A DNA stretch of 64,000 nt, taken from Bemisia tabaci (lineage: Eukaryota > Arthropoda > Insecta > Hemiptera > Aleyrodidae). Within the stretch, counting starts at the first letter, position 1; the number at the start of each line of letters is the position of its first letter. Shown piece after piece: positions 21,660 to 32,814 of this stretch. The translations under genes and the position numbers were made by a program. The notes under the pieces are model-generated. The model made no database searches and was not told the origin of the DNA. It saw only the letters and a list, made by a program, of their open reading frames with translations. The DNA is taken from the NCBI RefSeq assembly GCF_918797505.1, contig NC_092800.1:47457440-47521439 (forward strand), in the 5' to 3' direction.

Positions 21660-22610
21660 TTAGCATTAGCATGATTAGCATCATTAGTCAAAGGAATGAC
21701 TTAATCTCGTGCCATCTCAAAGTTCAAAGCTAGGCCCGACTGAATAGGGAAGAATTGAAACACAAGTTGAGCCGTGAGCAAGCAGTTGCGTACGTTGGCG
21801 CGAGAGTGCGCGGCGAGCGGGAATCCCATATACCACTGCACTGATACAAAAAATTACATGGAGAAAGGAAGTTTGAACTCACATCGGATGCTTAAAACTT
21901 GGATTTTTTCAGCGAATTCGTCACGATTATATTTCAAGAATAACTGGATAAAAATTTGCAATAAGGAACCACAATCTCTGTCTCTTCCACGAGAGCACCT
22001 TCCTGCACAGGGTAACCGATGATTTACATGTTGTTTCAAAAATGTTTCCTTCGTGCAAAATGTGGTCCGATTATAGCTGAAATCGCTTATTATCTCGATT
22101 CTCCAGCTACTCCACACGTACGCGCCTCATCAGTTGAACCCCTTAATCGAAATGGTGAGCAGGTGTGCTCCAAAACGCACATTTGCCTCGAATGGGCACT
22201 ACATGTAGATGTACCATAATAATAACTATTAATGGAGATGATTCTTCCTCGTGATACTGGCGGAAGAAGGATCGGGTAAGTCAGGTGAGTTTGGCTGAAA
22301 AATTTACAGTGTTTACTTCTGGACTAGGGATTGCTGGATTTCTTTCTTTTCTGGGATTCATAAGTAAACGTTGTTTAGTGGTTATTTTTGGTGTTTTAAT
22401 TTTAGATTGTAATTACATTAATAATCTTGTATTCTTTATAATCAGTTTATTTTTATTAATAAATATTATTTTTGTTACGAGAAATTTCCGTAGACGTTCA
22501 AAATCGTATAACAATGGATTTATCAAGTTTGGTTTGGTAACATTTGTATTTTTTAGGTCTGACCGATTTTTATGTTAATACGGACTAAGCCATGAGAGGT
22601 GCTCATCGTT
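21660..22610. other. AT-rich non-coding stretch
   Basis: Contains one half-copy of the TTGCGTACGT repeat. A 97-codon hydrophobic frame (22285-22578) has no recognised family and sits in very AT-rich DNA; it is not accepted as a gene. Confidence 0.35.
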
Positions 22611-22614
22611 TGAT

Positions 22615-22630
22615 GGCCCTAAGAAGGGCC
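22615..22630 (-). promoter_or_regulatory. Histone 3' stem-loop
   Basis: Minus strand: CCAAC-GGCCCT-TCTT-AGGGCC-ATCAAA. Perfect stem. Confidence 0.85.
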
Positions 22631-22800
22631 GTTGGAAAGGGCGAGCCGGCCGGCTGCATGATGTCCACTGGGTTCTGTACGACGACGTGAGTCCCGTGTG
22701 ACGTACGGGCGCGGAGTGTTAAATGAGATGACCTCGCGGCTAGATATAGCCGTGGTGGCAGTGTCGAGCTCCAGCCAATGAGCTGTGGTGGTTGGCGGAG
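22615..22800 (-). pseudogene. 'Empty' histone unit: CCAAT, TATA and stem-loop, no coding region
   Basis: Minus strand: gctCATTGGctgg, then GGCTATATCTAGCC (TATA about 22745), then about 115 bp to the stem-loop. The transcribed part (gcgcccgtacgtcacacggg ... catcatgcagccggccggct) matches the plus strand at 8.77-8.86 kb and has no histone codons. The 3' end (gcacctctcatggctta) also matches the flank of the H2A copy at 26.2 kb. Confidence 0.6.
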
Positions 22801-23012
22801 TGGTGGGTTGCCACCACACCTTCACAAGAACAGGAACACGTTTCGAAACTAGGAATTTGAAATGAGAAGTGAACTCTCATATCAGGAAATCGAAGATTTT
22901 TCTTATCCTGTGTTCAAAGTTACCGTTCACAAAGATGATTTTTAAATTTCCTCTAGGAAAATTGTCCATGGACGATTCGGACGGAGTTTAACAGAAAGGA
23001 ACCAAGCCACAT

Positions 23013-23289
23013 CGGGATCGAATCGAGAAAAAGAGGTTCAAAGTTTAGCCCCCCATAAGACTCAATGCAAAAGATAAACTTCAATTCAATTTCTGCAAAA
23101 TTTGCTGCAACAAAAACTTCGACTTCTTGGCGATAGAAAGCAGAGCTGTGGTTGAGCTCGAAACCATTCATAACTCAATTTTTCCAAAATGTAGGTTGGT
23201 TCCTTTCTGCTTAACTCAGTCCATTTAAGAGACAACGGCGATAACGCTCGAAGACATCGGTTGATAGATTGAACGGTGCAGTTCGTTTC
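23013..23289. repeat. 277-bp direct repeat, copy 1
   Basis: cgggatcgaatcgagaaaaa ... gaacggtgcagttcgtttc. The same text follows the Jockey copy at 24559-24766 plus 25817-25890. This copy preserves the empty site (gcttaactcagtccattt) for the fold-back insertion in copy 2. Confidence 0.9.
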
Positions 23290-24252
23290 CTTGATGTAGC
23301 ACAAGCGTTCGATCGAGTCTGGCATGAGAGGCTCGTCGATAAACTTTTCACCATGCTCCCATGTAACCTGTGTGTGCTCCTATCGTCCTTTCTTACTGGA
23401 AGACAGTTCAGAGTCAGATATGAAAACACAACATCAGGTTTCAGACAAATACGAGCGGGGGTTCCACAGGGCTCCTGTCTTTCCCCTCTTCTCTACTCTC
23501 TCTTTACCACAGACATCCCACAGTCTGGAAGGAGGGGGAAACTGGGAGTTTATGCCGACGATACTCCCGTGCTAGCCATGTCTAAAAGCTATACAGAGGC
23601 ACGTCATACAGCTCAGCAACACTTGAATAAAATAAATAAATGGACAATGAGAGATAAAACAAAATTAAATGCCTCAAAATCAGCTGAAGTAATTTTTACT
23701 AATCGTCCATATATTCACATCCCGCTTTCTTTAGGAGAAGATAAAATTCCACACAACTCTGTCGCCGAATATCTTGGACTTCAGCTGGATTCCAGGCTCA
23801 GGTGGGGCAACCATATTAAAAAAAAAGTAGCACAATTGCGACTGAAATTTTCCAATGTGCAGTGGCTCATCGGACGTAAGTCACGGTTATCGCTAAATAT
23901 TAAGTTGCTCCTCTACAAATCAATGTTGAGGCCTGTTTGGAGTTACGGTTGCCAATTGTGGGGTTGCGCAGCCAAGTCAAATTTAGATAAAATGGAAATC
24001 ATGCAAATGAAGATCCTGAGAAGTATTACTAAAGCAAGATGGTACGAGACGAATGTAGATATTCGCACGGACCTCAACATTGATTCAGTGGAGGACTACA
24101 TCACCAAGATGTACACTGCATACGAATTTCGTCTACACCGGCACCACAACCCTGAAGCTGTTGAGCTCTTGGAATGGGACCGATGTCGTCGAAGATTAAG
24201 ACGTCGCAAGCCCTACGAGCTTGGAATCCAGGGCTTCTCAAAATTTCCTTAA
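23262..24252 (+). mobile_element. Jockey-type non-LTR retrotransposon, reverse transcriptase (5'-truncated)
   Basis: Reverse transcriptase for target-primed retrotransposition. The frame from 23269 gives 327 residues: VRFLDVAQAFDRVWHERL (RT motif with catalytic Asp), GVPQGSCLSPLLYSLFTTDI, then YADDTPVLA (catalytic box), TKLNASKSAEVIFTN, EYLGLQLDSRLRWGNHI, and a C-terminal SMLRPVWSYGCQLWGCA segment typical of the Jockey clade, ending in GIQGFSKFP. The endonuclease and first RT motifs are missing. A 3' UTR of about 280 bp leads to an A-rich tract at 24532-24554. The surviving frame is open, so the insertion is not very old; it cannot move by itself. Confidence 0.9.
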
Positions 24253-25012
24253 TCAGTTAAACCACACCTGCCTCCCTACGCTCTTAAGACGTAATCGGAG
24301 GTTTTTCGGGCTTTGACCGAGTCCGGTAGCCCAATTCCACACAGATAAATTAATAACGCCTTTTTACTTTGAAGTAAATCTGTCTGTTTCTTCCTCCTTA
24401 ATATTATAAAGGTAGTACTTTTTATAAAACGTACCTACAATTAGTTTAATATTACTTCGACAATTAAGACAAGCTTTTAAAAGACTTACATGAAGTCTAA
24501 AAGTGTTTATTGTACAAAATTTCTATTGTGCAAAAAAAAAAAGAAAAAAAAAAATATTCGGGATCGAATCGAGAAAAAGAGGTTCAAAGTTCAGCCCCCC
24601 ATAAGACTCAATGCAAAAGATAAACTTCAAGTTCAATTTCTGCAAAATTTGCTGCAACAAAAACTTCGACTTCTTGGCGATACATAGCAGAGCAGTGGTT
24701 GAGCTCAAAACCATTCATAATTCAATTTTTTCCAAAATGTAGGTTGGCTCCTTTCTGCTTAACTCACAAGGGGAGTCTACGAAGTGACATCCTGGGATTG
24801 GGTTCATTTTGCTTGTACATGAAGAAGAGACAAATCTAAGGTTGACGTATTTTTTTTTAGCCGCCACCTCCCAACCGTTCTCGAGATATCGATTTTTAAA
24901 GTTACGATTTTTGCACGTTTCCGCGCGGAGTTCCGGCGAGTCAACTGAGCGCCGGCAAGCTGCACGAAGCGCGTTTCCTATCAGCGCTGCAGACCGGCCA
25001 TTCTTATCAATA

Positions 25013-25082
25013 GTTCCGTGGCCAAGTGGTAGAGTGTTCGCCTACCGTTCCATGGATCGCGGGTTCGATTCCCGCTTTGTGC
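25013..25082 (+). repeat. tRNA-like sequence in left arm
   Basis: Box A tggccaagtggtagag and box B gggttcgattcccgc at tRNA spacing, with a T-arm that pairs (gcggg/cccgc). The acceptor strands (gttccgt and tttgtgc) do not pair, so it is tRNA-derived and not a functional tRNA. Confidence 0.55.
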
Positions 25083-25502
25083 CGTAGCTTGTAGGGTACG
25101 CCGCAATGCGTTTTTACAAGTTTTCTTTATTTTTATCACTCACCAAGGGGTCCGCCCCCTGGCCGCTGCGCGGCCCAGCCCCCGGGGCGAAAAGGCGCGC
25201 TTCGCGGCAAGCGAAATCATCGAAATCGACCGTTGACGGTTACTGGGTAAATAATTTTAATTGAATGATAAAATGATGTTTCAAATAAAAATTTCCCACC
25301 ACACTATATTCTTAATGACTTTTTCTTTACTCTGACTTTGCAACCGTCAACGGTCAATTTCGATGATTTCGCTCGCCGCGAAGCGCGCCTTTTCGCCACG
25401 GGGGTTGGGCCGCGTAGCGGCCAGGGGGCGGACCCCTTGGTGTGTGATAAAAATAAAGAAAACTTGTAAAAACGCATTGCGGCGTACCCTGTAAGCTACG
25501 GC

Positions 25503-25570
25503 TCAAAGCGGGATTCGAACTCGCGATCCTTTAAACGGTAGGCGAACCCTCTACCACTCGGCCACGGAAC
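25503..25570 (-). repeat. tRNA-like sequence in right arm
   Basis: Mirror copy of the left-arm sequence: box A tggccgagtggtagag, box B gagttcgaatcccgc. It differs mainly in the anticodon-arm region (ccgtttaaagg against ccgttccatgg). Confidence 0.55.
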
Positions 25571-25890
25571 TATTTATAAGAATGGCCGGTCTGCAGCGCT
25601 GATAGGAAACGCGCTTCGTGCAGCTTGCCGGCGCTCACTTGACTCGCCGGAACTCCGCGCGGAAACGTGCAAAAATCGTAACTTTAAAAATCGATATCTC
25701 GAGAACGGTTGGGAGGTGGCGGCTGAAAAAAAATACGTCAACCTTAGATTTGTCTCTTCTTCATGTACAAGCAAAATGAACCCAATCCCAGGATGTCACT
25801 TCGTAGACTCCCCTTGTCAGTCCATTTAAGAGACAACGGCGATAACGCTCGAAGACATCGGTTGATAGATTGAACGGTGCAGTTCGTTTC

Positions 25891-26290
25891 TGCGCCAGGG
25901 TGGCCAAATTTCATGAAAAATAAAATCTTAAAATTTCACGGGAAATATTTCATGTAATCTCAGATATTTATGAAACATATTGAAAAATACAAGTTCCTTT
26001 TTATGTTTCGAAGGTTGTAAAAATCGTTACTCTCCTTTTACTTTCGGGTGCTTGAATGCGTGTTGCATACTCGGGCCCCTGAAAAATACGAATTATCTCA
26101 CACTGCCTCGTGAAATTTCATGAAAGATTTCACTGAAATTTCCAATTTTTGATTTCCTTCTTACGCTTCATGCCACTCTGTCCGTTACCATAAGATCCTA
26201 ACGTGGACGTGTTTCCACTCCCTGCTGCACTGGGTGGCATGTACGGACGGATAAGCCATGAGAAGTGCCATGAGGGCAAACCGGCCGGCT
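25891..26290. other. Non-coding stretch
   Basis: AT-rich, with a short 'aaatttcatgaa'-type repeat around 26110-26140. The last 60 bp carry the H2A-type 3' flank (gataagccatgagaagtgcc). Confidence 0.4.
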
Positions 26291-26299
26291 CCATGACGC

Positions 26300-26648
26300 G
26301 GCTTGGATGTTGGGCAGGACACCTCCTTGGGCGATGGTGACACCAGAGAGAAGCTTGTTCAATTCCTCACCGTTACGGATGGCAAGTTGTAAGTGACGGG
26401 GGATGATCCTCGTTTTCTTGTTGTCACGAGCGGCATTTCCAGTCAACTCAAGGACTTCAGCGGCCAAGTATTCCATGACAGCGGGAAGATAGACGGGAGC
26501 TCCAGCAACAACTGGCTCGGCATTGTTTCCTTTGCGGAGAAGTCGGTGGATACGTCCTACTGGAAATTGGATGGAGCCCAGCACGGGGTGAGCGGGTCTT
26601 GGACTTGCCCTTGGCCTTGGTCTTTCCACTTTTACCTCTTCCAGACCT
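26300..26648 (-). pseudogene. H2A: Histone H2A, second copy, disabled and truncated
   Basis: Minus strand. [20 protein letters not shown] follows an AGG where ATG should be (26646-26648). A small insertion in the RAGLQFPVG segment shifts frame. H2A continues as [20 protein letters not shown] ... [20 protein letters not shown] and then stops resembling H2A: the [11 protein letters not shown] tail is replaced by 3'-flank sequence (gcgtcatggagccggccgg) and the stem-loop is gone (gccctcatggcacttctcat). The upstream leader matches the 18.2-kb H2A, but the CCAAT/TATA block is deleted (ctcccaaaggcaatacctaa). It is clearly a dead, inverted duplicate. Confidence 0.9.
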
Positions 26649-27070
26649 GTTGAGTTGTGCGTTAAGGTCTGCTGCGTGTTGGTAGAACGAAACGAATGAC
26701 CACCGGAGCTCAAGCTTAGGTATTGCCTTTGGGAGGAGCGCTGCTAGCAACTTCGATCGTGTGAGGGGTCGCCACAGCAGGCGCGTCACACAGGTCCTTG
26801 TTCCTCGACGTTTCAACGAGCACAGCTGCCCGCGTCCTCATAACTTATTCCATTCATTTGGACAGAGGTTTTGCGCACATTACGGAATAAAATCAGGACA
26901 AAAATGACACGATGAATGAAGCATGGTGAATGAACTGAAATTGAAGCCGACCTACTTGCCGTATTCGTGCTTGCTGAGTATAGTCCTACGGTAGGGTGAG
27001 TCAATGAGTCATTGACTAGTGAGGTCATCTATACAGTTAAATCCGCACAATTCTCCCCTAGCATTTAAAT
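26300..27070. repeat. Segmental inverted duplication, copy B
   Basis: Inverse copy of about 17800-18640, more diverged, including the second H2A pseudogene and about 400 bp upstream of it. Confidence 0.85.
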
Positions 27071-28070
27071 TATTCTGCTTCAAATTCGTGCGGCCGCGAG
27101 ATATTTCGTCATAGTCTCCGCGCGCCCTTCTTCACATATTTTATAGTAATCGGTTTTATGCTCGCTAACTTACCGCCATCTTCGTTCCTGGGAGGTTTCT
27201 CACTGTCCTTGATGCCTATGAAAAACGAATGCGAGGAGAAGCAGAGATAATGAAGAAATAATAAGTTATAATCCAGTGAAGGTAAAGATAGATGAGAGGC
27301 ATACGACACGCAGCAATTAAAAAAAAAAGGAGAGAAGAGGATGGGAGACTATGGGCGGAACTAATTTAGGGGGGAGGGGGCAAACGCCCCTCCCCATCCA
27401 AGAATCTACTCAGTCCCTCCCGAAAAATGTGAGATTTTTCTAAATAAGGCTGCGGGATATTTTTCACCTTCCTTTTCAATTTTAATTCCATTTCTAAACT
27501 TGTTGGTAGAGCAGCAAAAAATTGTTCCTGAGACGACCCAAGTTCTCGACATTTTCCTGCGGGAGGCCCTGACCCCCTTGGAAACTTGGGAAATCCTCTG
27601 AGCCCTTCTTTGGAACAGGGGAAACCCAATATACCCTTTGAAGGAATGATTTTTTTACTGTCACATAGACCTCCCTTAATGACGAGGTGTCCCTCTGACC
27701 CTCCAAAAGTAGTTCCGCCCTTGTACGAAATAAAGGGGGGGAGGGCACGGTACGCTTGATCCAAGAAAAAACTTTTCCAATAGGTAGAGCAATCTTTGGC
27801 AACTACATATTGGAAAGTTTTCTCTTGGATCAATGTGCCTTTTCCTGTAGATGGTCACACGGATTTGTTTCAATTTTATAAACAAAGATAGGACGTCGAA
27901 GGATGGTCAGTTTGCCTCCTAACCCTCCCTCAAAAAAGTAATTCCTGGTTCCATCCATGCTCGCTGCTTTATAAAAGCCAACGGAAGAAAGCAAGAGAGG
28001 CATTCCAGTTCATGCTTTAGAAGTTGTTGGTGGTAACAGCATGAGGATACGTATCTGCCGCAGGACTTGT
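27071..28070. other. Non-coding stretch
   Basis: G-rich patch (ggggggaggggg, 27369-27380) followed by pyrimidine-rich text. Minus-strand frames at 27366-27833 and 27494-27802 overlap in different phases and show no domain. Confidence 0.35.
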
Positions 28071-28071
28071 C

Positions 28072-28512
28072 TTGTTTGACTAAATCAGGCATTTTGACAA
28101 ATGCCTAGGCAAATAGTCAAATAATCTTATTTCCATTGAAATTCCGATTATTTTGCTAATTTTACACAAAATAATTATTGTCTCAAGAACATAAGGAGTT
28201 TTTGTAAAAATTAGGATCAAACAATTGTAAATAAATTACATCTAGGTACCCCTTAAACGAGCTTTCATCTCGGGATTTTCAGCATGTCATATAATACAGA
28301 CTTTTTAAAATTCTGATAGTTAAAATATACGAGGAGCATCCGGAGCGCAAAATACAAGATAAGTTGGTAGTTTTGATGAATTATTACTTTCAATTTTCAA
28401 ATTAATGAAAACTAGATGGTTCCTCGTCAAAAACTCACGAGTCTTTGTAAACCATCAAAATTTGACTATCTGCCTGGGCATTTGATGAAATGTCTGATTT
28501 GACTATTTGCCT
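28072..28512. repeat. Fold-back repeat with caaatagtcaaa arms
   Basis: gtttgactaaatcaggcatt ... gcctaggcaaatagtcaaa near 28077-28122 is inverted at about 28467-28512 (tttgactatctgcctgggca). AT-rich interior, no frame. Confidence 0.65.
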
Positions 28513-28514
28513 GC

Positions 28515-29720
28515 GACATATCCATACTGATGGCTGAAGTAAAAAAATCCGTTCCTCAGATTGAGATGTTGCAAATTCCTGCTCATGTTTCAAGTATTTT
28601 TCCTTAAAAATCAATACAAATGAAAACCTCTTAATGAAGCTTTAGTAAATTTTATTCACTCAGTCAAAATATTCGAAGAGGATTTCAAGGAAATACATTG
28701 ATTATATTTTTTTTCGAAAGCCATAAAACATGCATGATCGCAGATTTAGTAACAAGCCAAAGTCACTGATATAATACATGCATCATGATGAACCTCATAA
28801 GAGAAGTAGATAAGACCTATTCCAAAGTTCCTTTCAAATGACGCCTTGAACTGTTTTTGGAATTTAGGAAAAAGAGGGGAAAAATCAAGGCCCACTTGAC
28901 GAGAAATTACTTCACTTGTCCTGTTACTGATGCCGAGACCTCTAAATTTTTTATGAAGGGTGCAGGACTGGATACTAGCACAGGAATTCTTTCCTTTTTA
29001 TTTTGGAAGGACAGGAGTTCAGCAGCTGAAAGCCAAAATTATGAACCTGGCAAGGGAGGGATGATTTCCTCCAAAATTTTGATATGAACTTAGAGAAGTG
29101 AGTATAGATTACGTATTTAAGGAAAGAGGCTTGGAAGAAAAGTGGCATAAGTGCAGTTCTTGAAAAAATTGAGATAGGTATAAATGATTTCACATTAAAC
29201 TAGTCTTAAAATATATCATACGAAAAATTAACTACTAAGTGAAATCCAATTTTTTAGCATCTATGTTTGAACTAGCAAAGTTTGAACTCTCTTTCTTCAA
29301 TAGAGCTCTGCATGATTTTGAAACGTTAAACATATATTTCTAGAAATAACAAAATCTACTGTTATTCCACTTGCCCTCTAAGTCACTGAGCTATACTGTC
29401 ACAGTCCATAAGAGATGGGTTGCCATTACCATGACGCAGGCTATTTTAATGGAGGAGGGAAAAACAAACTCACACAAATTGAGAAACGATCATTCTTTTA
29501 TTTCTGAGTCTACGGACTTACTTACAAATAGCTAGTATTACTTTCACCAAACTCGGAGCCTCTTTTCTCTGACATCATTGCTTGCATTGCAAAATCAGCT
29601 CGAGTGAAGAGTAGGTAAATTAGGAAGACCAAACCACGTACAAAAAAAGAAGTTAAACTTTGAAACGATTATACGTAGGTACATACAACTCAATTAAAGT
29701 AGAGGAAAATAATTTTATTT
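28515..29720. other. AT-rich non-coding stretch
   Basis: No supported feature. Confidence 0.4.
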
Positions 29721-29929
29721 ATATCTTATCTTATCTTATTACTATAGTAAAAAAATATAAGGCCTTTTTTGTGTGTACGTCCGTGTCATTTCGCATGCTC
29801 ATTGGTCTTCCATTAACCAATCAGAAAACTTCATTGAAAATCCCCGGGAAATTTAAATGTATTCTTCCGTAAAGGAATTAATGATAGGTAGACACGTATA
29901 AAAATGGGATGTATTTCTTCTAATCAACC

Positions 29930-31820
29930 AGGATAAAAAGGGAGGAATATTACCTATACAGGATAGTCCTGGAAAAACGGGATGTACCTATATTAATAAA
30001 CCGGGATAACAGGACGAATATCGATCTTTATATATCGATATTCGATATATCGTTTGATTTAAAGAAGTATTGACTGGGATAAAAGGTGATTTACGGGATT
30101 TCTTCAAAGTGACCGGGATAATATGCAGTAATTTTACCTATATACAGTATAGTCATGGATAAAACTGGATGTAACTATATTAAGAAACCGGGATAACAGG
30201 AAGGATATCGATCTTTGTGTATCGATTTTCGATACATCGTTTGTTCTAAAGCAGTATTGACTGGGATAAAACGGGATTTCATCATAATAACCGGGATAAA
30301 AGGGAGGGATTTTACCTATACAGGATAGTCATGGATAAAACGGGATGTAACTATATCAAGAAACCGGGATAACAGGAAGGATATCGATCTTTATATATCG
30401 ATATTTGATATATCGTTTGATTTAAAGAAGTATTGACTGGGATAAAAGGTGATTTACGGGATTTCTTCAAAGTGACCGGGATAATATGCAGTAATTTTAC
30501 CTATATACAGTATAGTCATGGATAAAACTGGATGTAACTATATTAAGAAACCGGGATAACAGGAAGGATATCGATCTTTATATATCGATATTCGATATAT
30601 CGTTTGATTTAAAGGAGTATTGACTGGGATAAAACGGGATTTCTTCATAATAACCGGGATAAAAGGGAGGGATTTTACCTATACAGGATAGTCATGGATA
30701 AAACGGGATGTACCTATATTAATAAACCGGGATAACAGGACGAATATCGATCTTTATATATCGATATTCGATATATCGTTTGATTTAAAGGAGTATTGAC
30801 TGGGATAAAAGGTGATTTACGGGATTTCTTCAAAGTGACCGGGATATTATGCAGTAATTTTACCTATATACAGTATAGCCATGGATAAAACTGGATGTAA
30901 CTATGTTAAGAAACCGGGATAAGAGGACGGATATCGATCTTCGATACATCGTTTGTTCTAAAGCAGTATTGACTGAGATAAAACTGGATTTCTTCATAAT
31001 AACCGGGATAAAAGGGAGGGATTTTACCTATACAGGATAGTCATGGATAAAGCGGGATGTAACTATATTAAGAAACCGGGATAACAGGAAGGATATCCAT
31101 CTTTATATGTCGATATTCGATATATTGTTAATCGTTATCGTTATCGTTAAAGGAATTAATGATAGTTAGACACGTATAAAAATGGGAGGGATTTCTTCTA
31201 ATTAACCAGGATAAAAGGGAGAAACATTACCTACACAGGATAGTCCTGGAAAAACGGGATGTGCCTATATTAATAAACCGGGATAACAGGACGAATATCG
31301 ATCTTTGTGTATCGATCTTCGATACATCGTTTGTTCTAAAACAGTATTGACTGAGATAAAACGGGATTTTTTCATAATAACCGGGATAAAAGGGAGGGAT
31401 TTTACCTATACAGGATAGTCATGGATATAGCGGGATGTAACTATATTAAGAAACCGGGATAACAGGAAGGATATCGATCTTTGTGTATCGATCTTCGATA
31501 CATCGTCTGTTCTAAAGCAGTATTGACTGGGATAAAACGGGATTTCTTCATAATAACCGGGATAAAAGGGAGGGATTTTACCTATACAGGATAGTCATGG
31601 ATAAAACGGGATGTAACTATATCAAGAAACCGGGATAACAGGAAGGATATCGATCTTTATATATCGATATTCGATATATCGTTTGATTTAAAGGAGTATT
31701 GACTGGGATAAAAGGTGATTTACGGGATTTCTTCAAAGTGACCGGGATAATATGCAGTAATTTTACCTATATACAGTATAGTCATGGATAAAACTGGATG
31801 TAACTATGTTAAGAAACCGG
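29930..31820. repeat. About 180-bp tandem repeats with 'ccgggataa' motif
   Basis: Roughly ten units each containing aaaccgggataacaggaagg, atcgatctttatatatcgat, tattgactgggataaaa, ttacctatacaggatagtca and ggataaaacgggatgtaact. Two subtypes partly alternate: 'ggtgatttacgggatttctt' and 'aaacgggatttcttcataat'. Confidence 0.9.
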
Positions 31821-31823
31821 GAT

Positions 31824-32170
31824 AAAACACATCAAATGCATCATGAAACACAGCAAACACATCAAACACATCATGAAACACTTCAAACACAACAAACACA
31901 TCATGAAACACAGCAAACACATCATGAAACACAGCAAACACATCATGAAACACAGCAAACACATCATGAAACACAGCAAACACATCATGAAACACTCCAA
32001 CACATCATGAAACACAATCAAACACATCAAACACATCACGAAACACAGCAAACAGATCATGAAACACAATCAAACACATCAAACACAACAAACACATCAT
32101 GAAACACAATCAAACACAACAAACACATCATGAAACACAATCAAACAAATCAAATACATCAAACTGATAA
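31824..32170. repeat. 21-bp minisatellite AAACACATCATGAAACACAGC
   Basis: Near-perfect repeats of 18-30 bp built from 'aaacacatca' and 'tgaaacacagc'. The unit keeps frames open on both strands; these are not genes. Confidence 0.9.
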
Positions 32171-32195
32171 TCGCATGTATCGATAATCGCATGTT

Positions 32196-32534
32196 TCATT
32201 GAACCCTTCAGGAATGCCAAGTCAAAATTTAAAGTTAAAAGAAGGAGCAGTGGTTATGTTACTACGCAACATTTGTATCGAGGATGGATTGTGCAATGGG
32301 ACAAGATTAATTGTCTTAAAAATAAACAAATGCATTTTGCATTGCTCAGTTTTAAAAGGAGAAAATAAAGGAAAAATAGTTGCACTACCAAAAATTACAC
32401 TTAACACAAAAGAAGAAACAAACCTACCTTTTGTTTTGAATAGGAAACAATTCCCCGTTAGATTAGCATTTGCTATGACTATTAGTAAAAGCCAAGGGCA
32501 ATCGTTTGACAGAGTGGGAATTTTTATAGATAAA
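32196..32534 (+). pseudogene. Helitron Pif1-type helicase, C-terminal part 1
   Basis: The frame encodes LNPSGMPSQNLKLKEGAVVM, LLRNICIEDGLCNGTRLIVL, NRKQFPVRLAFAMTISKSQG and QSFDRVGIFIDK. This is the SF1B helicase C-terminal region of Helitron proteins, including the conserved FPVR-AFAMTI-K(S/A)QGQ(S/T)F-RVG motif VI area. The frame is cut at 32534 by the inserted element, which adds a read-through tail of unrelated codons to 32582. No N-terminal helicase motifs (Walker A/B) are upstream; tandem repeats lie there instead. Confidence 0.9.
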
Positions 32535-32814
32535 CTAGAGGGCTCCGCCCCCTGGCCGCTCCGCGGCCCAACCCCCTCGTAGATTCTGTCAATTCATGAT
32601 GAAAATATCACATAATTTTTTTTTAATTCCCATTTTTCTTGTAATTTTTATTGATACTGCTGAAGTTTTGTTAGATACTTATTCATTCAAAACATCATCA
32701 TCAATTTAGCTACAAACTTACTTCAATTAAGTTTGGAATTTTAAGATAAGGTGAATAATCTGTTTGAAACGGTTTATATGGGATAAAACATGATGGATGG
32801 AAAGTAAACATGAT

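Larger units (their letters stand above)
24767..25816. mobile_element. Fold-back element (1,050 bp) with tRNA-like arms, TCA target duplication
   Basis: The ends are CAAGGGGAGTCTACGAAG and its complement. The arms of about 474 bp (24767-25240 and 25343-25816) pair along nearly all their length around a centre near 25291. The flanks are TCA on both sides (24764-24766, 25817-25819), and copy 1 of the surrounding repeat shows a single TCA, proving insertion. Each arm holds one tRNA-like sequence and a GC-rich motif (ccccctggccgct, then ggcccagccccc) resembling the Helitron 3' hairpin at 35.7 kb. No protein is encoded; the frames at 24809 and 25574 are mirror shadows. Confidence 0.85.
24559..25890. 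repeat. 277-bp direct repeat, copy 2, split by a fold-back element
   Basis: 24559-24766 and 25817-25890 together reproduce copy 1. The split is at ...gcttaacTCA / TCAgtccattt. Confidence 0.9.

Noticed and set aside
22285..22578. 97-codon hydrophobic frame resembling a membrane protein
   Set aside because: Very AT-rich DNA readily gives Phe/Leu/Ile-rich frames; no family match or signals.
25013..25082. Functional tRNA gene
   Set aside because: Boxes A and B are good but the acceptor strands do not pair, and the same sequence recurs in the opposite arm.
24809..25087. Pair of near-identical 66-92-codon frames in opposite orientation (also 25574-25774)
   Set aside because: Mirror images produced by the arms of the fold-back element; they run through the tRNA-like sequence.
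29930..31820. CRISPR-like array
   Set aside because: Units are about 180 bp, directly tandem, without repeat/spacer alternation, in a eukaryotic Helitron.
31806..32102. His/Thr/Gln-repeat frames on plus and Met/Cys/Phe-repeat frames on minus
   Set aside because: Pure translation of the 21-bp minisatellite.
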